A DNA stretch of 64,000 bases from Motiliproteus sp965230185 (GTDB taxonomy: Bacteria; Pseudomonadota; Gammaproteobacteria; Pseudomonadales; Balneatricaceae): assembly GCA_965230185.1 (NCBI GenBank), contig OZ245995.1, forward strand, positions 5,456,001 through 5,520,000. The letters are read 5' to 3'. The notes beneath the pieces are model-generated. The model had not been told where the DNA came from and did not search any database. It saw only the letters and a program-made list of their open reading frames with translations. Position numbers and translations under genes: made by a program. How positions within the stretch are numbered: position 1 is the stretch's first letter; every line of letters starts with the position of its first letter. Shown in pieces: positions 34,204 to 42,714 of this stretch.

Positions 34204-35295
34204 CCCGCTGTCGTCATCGTTCTTCTGACCGCTGAACCAGGGGAAGATTTCTTCGATACCGACCACCTCACCACAGTAGCTGGGGGAGTAGCCCGGCAGC
34301 TGTTCCACCGCCTGCTGAAAACTCTCGGCACGGACCGATGCGATCAGCTGCCGGGTCGCCGCCTGCTTGAGAGTGCGCTTATGGCAGACCATCAGGTAGT
34401 GCTCGGTGGTGACCGGGATAAACGCCAGTCCGAAGCGCCGGGCCGCGGCTTCCACCCCAAAACCTGCATCGGCCATGCCTGAGGCGACGTAGGCGGCAAT
34501 GGCGGAGTGGGTGTACTCCTCGTCCTCAAAACCGTTGATCCGGGCACTGTTAAGACCGGCCCGCCGCAGCAGCTCATCCAGCAGCGCCCGGGTGCCGGAA
34601 TCTTTCTGACGATTGATAAAGCGGACATCGTCCCGGACAAGGTCCTTCAGTTCTTTGATTTCACGAGGATTATCCGGCCGGATCATAATCCCCTGGCAGC
34701 GGGTGATAAAACGGATGATGCGGTGCACCCGCGGCTTCAGGTACTGTCGGTAGGTGTCGATCAGCGATTCGCTGAGAATATCGATCGGGACGTGAAATCC
34801 GGCCACATCACAGCTGCCCCGGTTCAGAGACGCCAGCGCTTCCTCGGCACTGCGGAACTGCAGATCCAGCTGATAGCCGTCGGCATAATCCGGCAGCAGC
34901 TCCACCGCATATCCATAGCTGGCATGCATCCGCAGCAGCGGACTGACGCCGGCGAGACTGCGCTGAATCTCCACGTTCAGCTCCGAGGCCAGACTTTTCA
35001 GCTGCGGCTCCAGTCGAGCCACTACCCGCTGTTCGGCCCACAACAGCTTTTCTCCCAGCGAGGTCAGCCTGGCACCCCGTCCTTTCTGCAATTCCACCAG
35101 CTCGCAGCCGAAAAACGCCGCCCACTGATTGAGCAGATTCCAGCTGTGACGATAGGAGATGCCCGCCTGCTTTGCTGCCGCGGTCAGCTTGCCCTTGTCA
35201 TGAATTCCGTTCAGCAGCAGAAACAGCTGCGGATCGAGGCGATGGCCGGCCTCATCGCGAAAAGACCAGGCCGGCTCCACATGGATGCGCTTCAT
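34192..35295 (-). CDS. ModE-like HTH regulator with PBP-like sensor domain
   Basis: A 367-residue cytoplasmic regulator. Residues about 15-95 are a LysR/ModE-type winged helix (LTAAAKQAGISYRHSWNLLN, then GRGARLTSLGEKLLWAEQRV). Residues about 135-340 are a periplasmic-binding-protein-like domain (VHRIIRFITRCQGIMIRPDN, NRQKDSGTRALLDELLRRAG, GMADAGFGVEAAARRFGL), as in regulators that bind oxyanions or cofactors such as molybdate. The start at 35295 gives the correct N-terminus; the longer frame to 35334 is unlikely. It is convergent with the TauE-type exporter, so they could form a pair, but the layout does not show common transcription. The ligand is unknown. Confidence 0.88.
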   Translation of the reverse strand: MKRIHVEPAWSFRDEAGHRLDPQLFLLLNGIHDKGKLTAAAKQAGISYRHSWNLLNQWAAFFGCELVELQKGRGARLTSLGEKLLWAEQRVVARLEPQLKSLASELNVEIQRSLAGVSPLLRMHASYGYAVELLPDYADGYQLDLQFRSAEEALASLNRGSCDVAGFHVPIDILSESLIDTYRQYLKPRVHRIIRFITRCQGIMIRPDNPREIKELKDLVRDDVRFINRQKDSGTRALLDELLRRAGLNSARINGFEDEEYTHSAIAAYVASGMADAGFGVEAAARRFGLAFIPVTTEHYLMVCHKRTLKQAATRQLIASVRAESFQQAVEQLPGYSPSYCGEVVGIEEIFPWFSGQKNDDDSGSGG

Positions 35296-35375
35296 AACAG
35301 CAACCCCCTGGCCAGACACAGAATGCGACACCACTCGTCGCGGGCCTCAGAATACTCCGATCTCTCTCCCCTTCA

Positions 35376-35406
35376 AATAAAAAAAGGAGAGCCTGGGCTC
35401 TCCTTT
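35376..35406 (-). terminator. Rho-independent terminator closing the glyA-sox-purU series
   Basis: Perfect 10-bp stem AAAGGAGAGC (35383-35392) / GCTCTCCTTT (35397-35406) with loop CTGG; on the minus strand it is followed by a T-rich run (complement of 35376-35385). It lies 26 bases past the binding-protein stop codon. Confidence 0.88.
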
Positions 35407-35431
35407 CCGGCGCGTTGACGGTACAGACCTG

Positions 35432-36187
35432 TTATTTGACCGCCAGCCGCTCCATGCCGTACTTCGCCAGCAGCGCCTCGTAGGAGCCATCCGCTCGCAT
35501 CGTTTCCAGCCCCTTGTTGAAGGCTGAGATCAGCGCCTTCCCGTCAGCCCGTTCCCGGGACACTATGACATGGACCGAATTGGTAGACACCGACCGGTCG
35601 ACAAAATCCAGCGTCTCTGCCGCTTCCGGCGCATAGCGCTGAATCAGCGCCTTCGCTTCACCTTCATCACCGGGCACCATATCCACCCGGCCATCGATCA
35701 GCAGGCGAATGGCATCGATCTGCTGCTCCATCTCTTCGACCTGCAGGTAGCCGGCGTTATCGAATTTCTTCGAGATCACGCCGCCCTTCAGTTTGGCGAA
35801 GCTGTAGGATTTCAGATCCTCTACCCGGTCCCAGGAGATGACATCACTTCTGCGTTTCAGAAACGACAGTCGGTTGAGGATGATCGGAGTGCTGAAGCGA
35901 TACTCCTTGTTGCGCTCCTTACTGAACCAGGCGCAGACCGCGGCGTCGTGCCTGCCATCCTTAACACCGGCCATAGCATCGGCCCAGGCATGGGTGGTCA
36001 CCGTTCCCTGAAAACCGCTTTTCTCGAATGCCTGAGTCACCAGCTCCGCCAGAGGCCCCATATTGTCAAGATTTTTGCCAACGTAAGGCTCCCACTCACT
36101 GCAGACGAGATCCAGAGACTGGGCTCGCAGCCCCGGGGACAACAGCAGCGACAGCGTGGCTGCAACAACGATGAACTTCTTAATCAT
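35432..36187 (-). CDS. Periplasmic substrate-binding protein at end of sox series
   Basis: A 251-residue secreted binding protein of the SBP_bac_3 type. It has a signal peptide (MIKKFIVVAATLSLLLSPGL, cleavage after RAQ), then LVCSEWEPYVGKNLDNMGPL (lobe 1 entrance), AVCAWFSKERNKEYRFSTPI, the hinge, DGRVDMVPGDEGEAKALI, and FNKGLETMRADGSYEALLAK at the C-terminus. It starts 56 bases after purU on the same strand and ends at an intrinsic terminator, so it could be the last cistron of the glyA-sdaA-soxBDAG-purU series. No ABC permease accompanies it. A role in capturing or sensing an N-methylated compound is a context inference. Confidence 0.85.
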   Translation of the reverse strand: MIKKFIVVAATLSLLLSPGLRAQSLDLVCSEWEPYVGKNLDNMGPLAELVTQAFEKSGFQGTVTTHAWADAMAGVKDGRHDAAVCAWFSKERNKEYRFSTPIILNRLSFLKRRSDVISWDRVEDLKSYSFAKLKGGVISKKFDNAGYLQVEEMEQQIDAIRLLIDGRVDMVPGDEGEAKALIQRYAPEAAETLDFVDRSVSTNSVHVIVSRERADGKALISAFNKGLETMRADGSYEALLAKYGMERLAVK

Positions 36188-36243
36188 GTCAGCTCCAGAC
36201 TGATTGTTATTTTTGTGATTCCGGTAATTGCTGTCTGCGATCC

Positions 36244-37110
36244 TCAGTCGGCGAACACCACGGTACGGTTACCGAACAGAAACACCCGCTTCTCTATGTG
36301 GTAGCGAATGGCCTTCGCCAGGGTCTGGCTTTCGACGTCCTGACCTTTGGCCACCAGATCTTCCGGATAGTGGCTGTGGTCGACCGGCTGGATCCCCTGG
36401 GTAATGATCGGCCCTTCATCGAGATCGTTATTGACGTAATGCGCCGTGGCGCCGACCAGTTTCACCCCTTTCTCCCAGGCCTGGTGGTAAGGGCGCGCGC
36501 CCTTAAAGCCGGGTAGCAGCGAGTGATGAATATTGATCGCCTTACCGCTGAGCTTCTCGCTTAGATCGGCCGAGAGCACCTGCATATAGCGGGCGAGTAC
36601 TACCAGCTCACAGTCATAATCTTCAACCAGCTTCCAGACCTCGGCTTCCTGTTGCGGCTTGGTATCCGGGGTGATCGGCAGATGGTAATAGGGAATGCCA
36701 TGCCACTCGGCCAGCTGCTGCAGATCCGGATGGTTGGAGATAATCACCGGAATCTCGATCGCCAGCTGACCGGTACGGTAGCGGTAGAGCAGGTCGTTGA
36801 GACAGTGATCGTACTTCGACACCATGATCGCCACCCGGGTCTTGTGGCCCGGTTCGACCAGTTCCCATTCGATATTGAAGCTGCTTACCCGTTCAGCAAA
36901 CTGCTCCCGGAACTGCGCATCGTCGAACTGCTCGTTCTGCGGTCGGAACTGAATCCGCACGCAGAAATGTTCCGTAGCACGGTCATCAAAAGAGTGAATC
37001 TCGTCGACGTAGTTATTGGTTTCCGCCAGAAAGCGGGTGACAACGTCCAGTGAGCCCAGACGGCTGGGGCAGTTTGCCGCCAGAGTCCAGAGTTCTTGTT
37101 CTTTTTTCAT
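36244..37110 (-). CDS. purU: Formyltetrahydrofolate deformylase
   Basis: A 288-residue cytoplasmic enzyme hydrolysing 10-formyl-THF to formate and THF. An N-terminal ACT domain (about residues 5-85, LAANCPSRLGSLDVVTRFLA) precedes a formyltransferase-like domain (about 88-288) with VIISNHPDLQQLA, INIHHSLLPGFKGARPYHQA and VNNDLDEGPIITQ, which hold the catalytic Asn/His/Asp. The start at 37110 gives the usual N-terminus. Its place after soxBDAG is a known arrangement: it recycles one-carbon units made by sarcosine oxidase. A 238-base gap with a stem-loop separates it from soxG, so it may also have its own promoter. Confidence 0.96.
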   Translation of the reverse strand: MKKEQELWTLAANCPSRLGSLDVVTRFLAETNNYVDEIHSFDDRATEHFCVRIQFRPQNEQFDDAQFREQFAERVSSFNIEWELVEPGHKTRVAIMVSKYDHCLNDLLYRYRTGQLAIEIPVIISNHPDLQQLAEWHGIPYYHLPITPDTKPQQEAEVWKLVEDYDCELVVLARYMQVLSADLSEKLSGKAINIHHSLLPGFKGARPYHQAWEKGVKLVGATAHYVNNDLDEGPIITQGIQPVDHSHYPEDLVAKGQDVESQTLAKAIRYHIEKRVFLFGNRTVVFAD

Positions 37111-37310
37111 AGGATCATCTCTACAGAAGGGGCTGATGTCGGCTGAGGCTGATAGAAGCACCGACAAAATGTACCGTTAATAAAAAGTACTATAGATGCT
37201 CTGAACAGAAAGTTTGCAGAGCGACATCGTATGGTCTGTTAACACTGCCGGAGTGAACGCTGACGCCCCTGTCAGCAGCTCCGGCGCTGGCCCGGAAGAA
37301 CCGTATCAGC

Positions 37311-37335
37311 AGGCCCGGCCACGGAGGCCGGGCCT
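37311..37335 (-). terminator. stem-loop after soxG, no U-tract
   Basis: Perfect 10-bp stem AGGCCCGGCC (37311-37320) / GGCCGGGCCT (37326-37335) with loop ACGGA, 13 bases past the soxG stop codon. There is no T-run on the minus strand. In the same 238-base gap, GCTCTG (37198-37203) / CAGAGC (37217-37222) could form a second weak hairpin. Confidence 0.5.
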
Positions 37336-37348
37336 GTCTTCAGCTGGC

Positions 37349-38056
37349 TCAGTCCCTGATCACCAGCCCGAATTCGCTGCAGGAATCCTGCAGCCAGAGC
37401 CAGATGTAGTCGGCGAAACTGCGACGCACCACCAGCTCCCAGCTCTCTTCACCGGTACGACGGATCACCGCCTGGGTCTTGGCAAACACCGAGGTCACCA
37501 CCTTACCCACCGGGAAATTGCGGTCATGGACATCGTAGGGGGTCGACTTCATCAGCACCTCACGGGCCTTCGGACCACTGAGACTGAGGACCGTCTGACC
37601 ACCGGAGACGTTGACCACCGCATAGTGACCATCCAGCGCCTCACGCAGCTCACGTTCCATCGCAAAGGCCTGCTTGCCCGGCACCACGATCAGCCACTCA
37701 TCGGGGGAGATCCAGCGTACCGACAGCTCTCCGTTTTCTGCGCTCTGCAGCGGTCCGGGAAGCGCCGTGCCCAGCGCTTTCTCCGCTCCTGCGGCAAAGG
37801 CGGCATTATTGATATCACCACGCAGTACCAGATGCCCCAGCAGCTTCAGCTCCTGCAGACAGACACCGCCCTCGCTGGGACCGCGACTGGCCAGAGTCCC
37901 CAGATCGGCGTGAGCCAGCGGGCTGTCGGCACGGGGGCTGGTTTCGGAACCTTCGCCGGGCAGCAGATCCATGACCGCGACCTTAGCGACCGGCTGCTGC
38001 TCGTTAGCCGGAATTTGAGATTGCGGATTCTTTTCCGCGGTTGCGACTTCAGACAT
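37349..38056 (-). CDS. soxG: Sarcosine oxidase gamma subunit
   Basis: A 235-residue gamma subunit of heterotetrameric sarcosine oxidase. The first 60 residues are a variable extension (MSEVATAEKNPQSQ onward). The conserved core begins around residue 65 and includes LSVRWISPDEWLIVVPGKQA, VSGGQTVLSLSGPKAREVLM and the C-terminal EESWELVVRRSFADYIWLWL. The ATG at 38056 overlaps the end of soxA by eight bases, indicating translational coupling. Gamma has no cofactor of its own and supports the folate-accepting side of alpha. Confidence 0.93.
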   Translation of the reverse strand: MSEVATAEKNPQSQIPANEQQPVAKVAVMDLLPGEGSETSPRADSPLAHADLGTLASRGPSEGGVCLQELKLLGHLVLRGDINNAAFAAGAEKALGTALPGPLQSAENGELSVRWISPDEWLIVVPGKQAFAMERELREALDGHYAVVNVSGGQTVLSLSGPKAREVLMKSTPYDVHDRNFPVGKVVTSVFAKTQAVIRRTGEESWELVVRRSFADYIWLWLQDSCSEFGLVIRD

Positions 38057-41000
38057 TTTGGCGCTCCCCTTTCGGATCCAGGAAGATCGGGCTGCAGATT
38101 TCCGCCTCGATGACAGAGCCATCGGGCTGTGGGTAGTAGACGGATTCACCCATCTTATCGAGACCACCGCGCACCATACCCATGGCGATACTGTGGCCCA
38201 GCACGGCACTGTAGTAGCTGGAGGTGACATGACCCAGCATGGTCATCGGGATCGGCTGGTTCGGATCGGCCACCGCCTGAGAACCTTCCGGAATCACCTT
38301 TTTCGGGTCTCTGGTTTTCAGACCCACCAGCTGCTTACGGTTGGGCCGCAGGCAGTCCTCACGGTTCATACCACGCTTACCGATGTAGCTGAACGGCTTC
38401 TTGTTGCTGACCGCCCAGCCCATGCCCAGATCGAACGGATGTACCGAGCCGTCGGTGTCCTGACCGGCGATGATAAAGCCCTTCTCGGCCCGCAGCACGT
38501 GCATCGTCTCGGTGCCGTACGGCGTCAGGTTGTACTTCGCCCCGTGCTCGAACAGCTTCTCCCAGATCTGTAGACCATAGTTGGCCTGAACGTTGATCTC
38601 GTAGGACAGTTCACCGGTAAAGGAGATCCGGAACACCCGTGCCGGGACCCCGGCCACGGTGCCTTCACGCCAGTCCATAAACTTGAAGCTGTCGCGATCG
38701 AGATCGATATCGTCGCAGAGCTCGGCCAGCAGTTTACGGGAGTTGGGCCCGGAGATGGTCATGGTGGACCACTGGTCGGTGACGGTGTTGAAGTACACCT
38801 CAAGCTCCGGCCATTCGGTCTGGTGATAGAGCTCCAGCCACTCCAGTACCCGTGCCGCGCCACCGGTGGTGGTGGTCATGACGAAGTGGTTCTCGGCCAG
38901 ACAGGAGGTGACCCCGTCGTCGAATACCATGCCATCTTCACCGCACATCAGACCGTAGCGACACTTACCCACCGCCAGTTTGGCCCAGGCGTTGGTGTAG
39001 ACACGACCGAGGAATTCCCGCGCATCCTTACCCTGGATATCGATCTTGCCGAGGGTGGAGGCATCGAGGATTCCGACGCTTTCGCGGGTCGCCTTACACT
39101 CACGGTTCAGCGCGTCCTGCATCGACTCACCGGCTTTGGGGAAGTACCAGGGGCGCTTCCACTGGCCGACATCCTCGAACTTCGCGCCATTGTTCAGATG
39201 CCAGCTGTGCATCGAGCTGTAGCGCTTCGGATCGAACAGTTCACCACAGTGACGGCCGGCAATAGCGCCGAAAGTGATCGGCGTGTAATTGGGCCGGAAG
39301 ATGGTGGTACCGGTTTCCGGAATGCTCTTGTTCATCGATCGGGCGGCGATCGCCATACCGTTGATATTGCCCAGCTTGCCCTGGTCGGTACCGAAGCCCA
39401 TGGCGGTATAGCGCTTAACGTGTTCGATCGACTCGAAACCTTCGCGGGTGGCCAGTTCGATACCGGCGGCGGTGACGTCGGTCTGATAATCGACAAACTG
39501 CTTCGGTGCCCGGCTGGTGGGTTTGGTATGAGGCACGTGGAACAGCGCCATGGCCTCCCCTTCCTTCACTTCGGTCAGCTTCGGCAGAGCGACGGTTTCA
39601 GCATTGTCGAAGCCGGCGTTGACGGCAGCCTGATGACCGGCCTTCAGGCCCTCTTCCAGACAGGCCTTCAGTGAGAAGGCGCCATTGATGGCACCGGCGG
39701 TCAGCTGACGTTGTTTAGTCTCGCCGGGGACGAAGCCGATCACGTCATCACGCCAGACCGGACGGCTGCCGGTGTGGCAGGACAGGTGCACAGCCGGACT
39801 CCAGCCGCCGGAAGTGGCGACGGTATCGCAGCTCAGAGTCTGCACGGAACCAGTGATCTTTTCGCCGGCCGCATCGATACCGGCCACAGAGACACCGGAG
39901 ACCCGCTTGCTGCCCTGAACGTCGATCACGGCGCTGCCGGTGATCAGGGTCAGGCCGCGGCTGCGGGCGGCTTCGACGACTTCTCCCTGAGGATTAGCAC
40001 GAGCATCAACAATAGCGACCACTTCACGGCCGCTGTCGGCCCAGTCGAAGGCAGCCTGATAGGCATGATCGTTGGTGGTCATCAGCACCAGTCGGTTACC
40101 GGGTACGACGCCATAGCGGTTGATATACGTCGATACCGCCGAGGCCAGCATACAGCCCGGAACGTCGTTGTTGGCATACACCAGCGGCCGCTCATGAGCA
40201 CCGGTGGCCAGCACCACCCACTTCGCCCTTACCCGGTGCATGCGCTGACGCACCTGGCCATCCGGCGCACGATCGGCAATATGATCGGTGCAGCGCTGAT
40301 GGATAGTCAGGAAGTTGTGGTCATGATAGCCGTTGACGGTGGAACGGGGCAGCAGCGTCACTTCGGCGCAGGCCTCCAGCTCGGCCACTACATCGGCCAC
40401 CCAGTCGGCAGCGGGACGACCATCGATCTGCTCACGGCTGTGCAGCAGATTACCGCCCATCTCGGACTGCTCGTCGGCGAGGATAACCCGGGCGCCGCTG
40501 CGAGCCGCAACCAGTGCCGCCGCCAGACCGGCAGGGCCGGCACCGACGATCACCACATCGGCGTGCTGATTGACGTGGTCATAGGTGTCGGGATCGTTCT
40601 CGCGGGGCGAGCGGCCGATACCGGCAGCCTTGCGGATGTACTTCTCGTAGGTATCCCACATCGACTGCGGATACATAAAGGTCTTGTAGTAAAAGCCCGG
40701 CGGCATGAACTTACCGCCGGCCTTGCCCAGCAGGCTCATCATGTCGAAATCGGCATTGGGCCAGCCGTTACAGGCCTGGCTCACCAGCCCGCCGAACAGC
40801 TCCTGCTGGGTGGCGCGAACGTTGGGCACCTGGGTCGCCTCGGTGGCCCCCAGCTGCAGCACCGCATTGGGCTCTTCGGCGCCGGCGCCGATAATGCCCC
40901 GGGGACGGCTGTATTTGAAACTGCGACCGACGATATCGACACCGTTGGCCAGCAGCGCCGAGGCGACGGTGTCACCCTGGAAGCCCTGATAAGACTTGCC

Positions 41001-41072
41001 GTTGTAGCTGAAGCTCAGCGACTTGCTGCGATCGATGCGACCGCCGGTGGAGAGACGATTTTTCTGTGTCAT
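38049..41072 (-). CDS. soxA: Sarcosine oxidase alpha subunit
   Basis: The 1007-residue alpha subunit of sarcosine oxidase, which accepts electrons and the methyl carbon, binding NAD and tetrahydrofolate. The N-terminal 100 residues form the ferredoxin-like domain typical of the family. A Rossmann dinucleotide motif (VVIVGAGPAGLAAALVAARS) lies near residue 175, followed by a central pyridine-nucleotide domain. The C-terminal third (about 610-1000) is a GcvT-like aminomethyltransferase domain. Its length matches characterised alpha subunits (965-1005). It starts with ATGA overlap on soxD and overlaps soxG, confirming the soxBDAG operon. Confidence 0.97.
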   Translation of the reverse strand: MTQKNRLSTGGRIDRSKSLSFSYNGKSYQGFQGDTVASALLANGVDIVGRSFKYSRPRGIIGAGAEEPNAVLQLGATEATQVPNVRATQQELFGGLVSQACNGWPNADFDMMSLLGKAGGKFMPPGFYYKTFMYPQSMWDTYEKYIRKAAGIGRSPRENDPDTYDHVNQHADVVIVGAGPAGLAAALVAARSGARVILADEQSEMGGNLLHSREQIDGRPAADWVADVVAELEACAEVTLLPRSTVNGYHDHNFLTIHQRCTDHIADRAPDGQVRQRMHRVRAKWVVLATGAHERPLVYANNDVPGCMLASAVSTYINRYGVVPGNRLVLMTTNDHAYQAAFDWADSGREVVAIVDARANPQGEVVEAARSRGLTLITGSAVIDVQGSKRVSGVSVAGIDAAGEKITGSVQTLSCDTVATSGGWSPAVHLSCHTGSRPVWRDDVIGFVPGETKQRQLTAGAINGAFSLKACLEEGLKAGHQAAVNAGFDNAETVALPKLTEVKEGEAMALFHVPHTKPTSRAPKQFVDYQTDVTAAGIELATREGFESIEHVKRYTAMGFGTDQGKLGNINGMAIAARSMNKSIPETGTTIFRPNYTPITFGAIAGRHCGELFDPKRYSSMHSWHLNNGAKFEDVGQWKRPWYFPKAGESMQDALNRECKATRESVGILDASTLGKIDIQGKDAREFLGRVYTNAWAKLAVGKCRYGLMCGEDGMVFDDGVTSCLAENHFVMTTTTGGAARVLEWLELYHQTEWPELEVYFNTVTDQWSTMTISGPNSRKLLAELCDDIDLDRDSFKFMDWREGTVAGVPARVFRISFTGELSYEINVQANYGLQIWEKLFEHGAKYNLTPYGTETMHVLRAEKGFIIAGQDTDGSVHPFDLGMGWAVSNKKPFSYIGKRGMNREDCLRPNRKQLVGLKTRDPKKVIPEGSQAVADPNQPIPMTMLGHVTSSYYSAVLGHSIAMGMVRGGLDKMGESVYYPQPDGSVIEAEICSPIFLDPKGERQNV

Positions 41073-41380
41073 GCTGAACGCCCCGCTGCTGTAGTCTGGT
41101 CGGCAGTCACCTGAGGCTGCTCGCCCATCTTGTAGACTTCTTTGATCTCATAGGTGCCGGTGTCCCGCGTCATGTTGAAGAACTTACGACAACCGGCGGC
41201 GTGAACCCACATCTCGTGGTGCAGACCACGGGGGTTCTTGCGGAAGTAGAGGTATTCGCCCCACTCCTTGTCGGTGCAGTTGTCGGGATCTTCGGGACGG
41301 GCGATATGGGCCTGACCGGCGGCGTGGAACTCCTCTTCCTCGCGGTGCTCCTCACAGTAAGGACAGTAGATATAGAACAT
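41069..41380 (-). CDS. soxD: Sarcosine oxidase delta subunit
   Basis: A 103-residue zinc-binding delta subunit. The zinc ligands are visible: CPYCEEHREEEEFH near the N-terminus (two Cys and a His) and a further Cys in HAAGCRKFF. The core NCTDKEWGEYLYFRKNPRG and LHHEMWVHAAGCRKFFN is characteristic. The C-terminal 15 residues are variable. It lies 18 bases after soxB, and its stop overlaps the soxA start (ATGA). Confidence 0.95.
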   Translation of the reverse strand: MFYIYCPYCEEHREEEEFHAAGQAHIARPEDPDNCTDKEWGEYLYFRKNPRGLHHEMWVHAAGCRKFFNMTRDTGTYEIKEVYKMGEQPQVTADQTTAAGRSA

Positions 41381-41398
41381 GGTGATTACTCCCCTTAA

Positions 41399-42652
41399 TC
41401 AGTGGGCGACGCCGGCGGCGCCGTGTTCGTCAATCAGCGCTCCGTCATGGAAACGGAACATGGAGAACGGTTTAGCCAGTTCGTGAGCCTCACCTTTCGC
41501 CAGGGTTGCGGCGAAGACATGACCCGATCCCGGAGTGGCCTTAAAGCCGCCGGTACCCCAGCCACAGTTGAAGAACAGGTTCTCTACCGGGGTGTCGGAA
41601 ATGATCGGACAGGCATCCGGACAGGTGTCGACGATGCCGCCCCACTGGCGGTTCATCCGTACCCGACTGAAAATCGGGAACAGCTCGACGATCGCCTGGA
41701 TGGTGTGCTCGATGGTGGGATAGGAACCGCGCTGGCCGTAGCCATTGTAGCCGTCGATACCGGCGCCGATCACCAGATCCCCTTTGTCGGACTGGGACAC
41801 GTAACCGTGCACGTGGTTGGACATCACCACGGTATCGAGGATCGGTTTGATCGGCTCTGACACCAGTGCCTGCAGCGGGTGAGATTCCAGTGGCAGCTCG
41901 AAGCCGGCCATCTTCGCCAGCACCCCGGAGTTACCGGCCACCACGCAGCCGATCCGGTCGCCTTTGATGGTGCCGTGCTGCTTAGTCTCGACGCCGATGG
42001 CGGCGCCATCTTCGGTGAGAATGTCGATCACTTCACACTGCTGGATCAGATCCACGCCCAGCTGATCGGCGGCGCGGGCGAAGCCCCAGGCCACGGCATC
42101 GTGACGGGCAACACCGGCGCGCGGCTGCCAGGAGGCGCCCAGAACCGGATAACGGGTGTTGGCGGAGCAGTCCATGATCGGCACGATCTCCTGCACCCCT
42201 TTGGTGTCCAGCACTTCGCCATCGATGCCGTTAAGGCGGTTGGCGTTGACCCGGCGCTCGATGTCCCGCATATCCTGCAGGGTGTGACCGAGATTGAGTA
42301 CTCCACGCTGAGAGAACATGACGTTGTAGTTGAGATCCTGCGACAGCCCTTCCCACAGCTTCATGGCGTGCTCGTAGAGGTGCGCCGCCTCGTCCCACAG
42401 GTAATTGGAGCGGACGATGGTAGTGTTACGGGCGGTGTTACCGCCACCCAGGTAACCCTTCTCGATCACCGCTACGTTGGTGACGTTATGCACCTTAGCC
42501 AGATAGTACGCGGTGGCCAGACCGTGGCCACCGCCACCGACGATCACCACGTCGTACTTCTTCTTCGGCTTCGGATTACGCCACACCCGCTGCCAGTTCT
42601 CGTGATAGCTGAGGGCATGTTTAACCAGCCCAAAACCCGAGTATTTATACAT
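41399..42652 (-). CDS. soxB: Sarcosine oxidase beta subunit
   Basis: A 417-residue catalytic flavoprotein subunit that oxidises sarcosine to glycine, with hydrogen peroxide made on reoxidation. The FAD motif is VVIVGGGGHGLATAYYLAK (about residues 37-55), then GGGNTARNTTIVRSNYLW. RHDAVAWGFARAADQLG contains the histidine that carries covalent FMN in characterised relatives. The C-terminal PVENLFFNCGWGTGGFKATP is conserved. The start at 42652 (MYKYSGFGLVKHA) gives the standard N-terminus. It lies 62 bases downstream of sdaA on the same strand. Confidence 0.96.
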   Translation of the reverse strand: MYKYSGFGLVKHALSYHENWQRVWRNPKPKKKYDVVIVGGGGHGLATAYYLAKVHNVTNVAVIEKGYLGGGNTARNTTIVRSNYLWDEAAHLYEHAMKLWEGLSQDLNYNVMFSQRGVLNLGHTLQDMRDIERRVNANRLNGIDGEVLDTKGVQEIVPIMDCSANTRYPVLGASWQPRAGVARHDAVAWGFARAADQLGVDLIQQCEVIDILTEDGAAIGVETKQHGTIKGDRIGCVVAGNSGVLAKMAGFELPLESHPLQALVSEPIKPILDTVVMSNHVHGYVSQSDKGDLVIGAGIDGYNGYGQRGSYPTIEHTIQAIVELFPIFSRVRMNRQWGGIVDTCPDACPIISDTPVENLFFNCGWGTGGFKATPGSGHVFAATLAKGEAHELAKPFSMFRFHDGALIDEHGAAGVAH

Positions 42653-42714
42653 TTTGCTACCCTCAGTAGTTCCGGCCCGTCCAGCCCGGAAAGTGGTTTC
42701 GCGAAACCCGGCAA

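Noticed and set aside
39711..41114. 467-codon plus-strand frame antisense to soxA
   Set aside because: Shadow of soxA; no recognisable domain or ribosome site.
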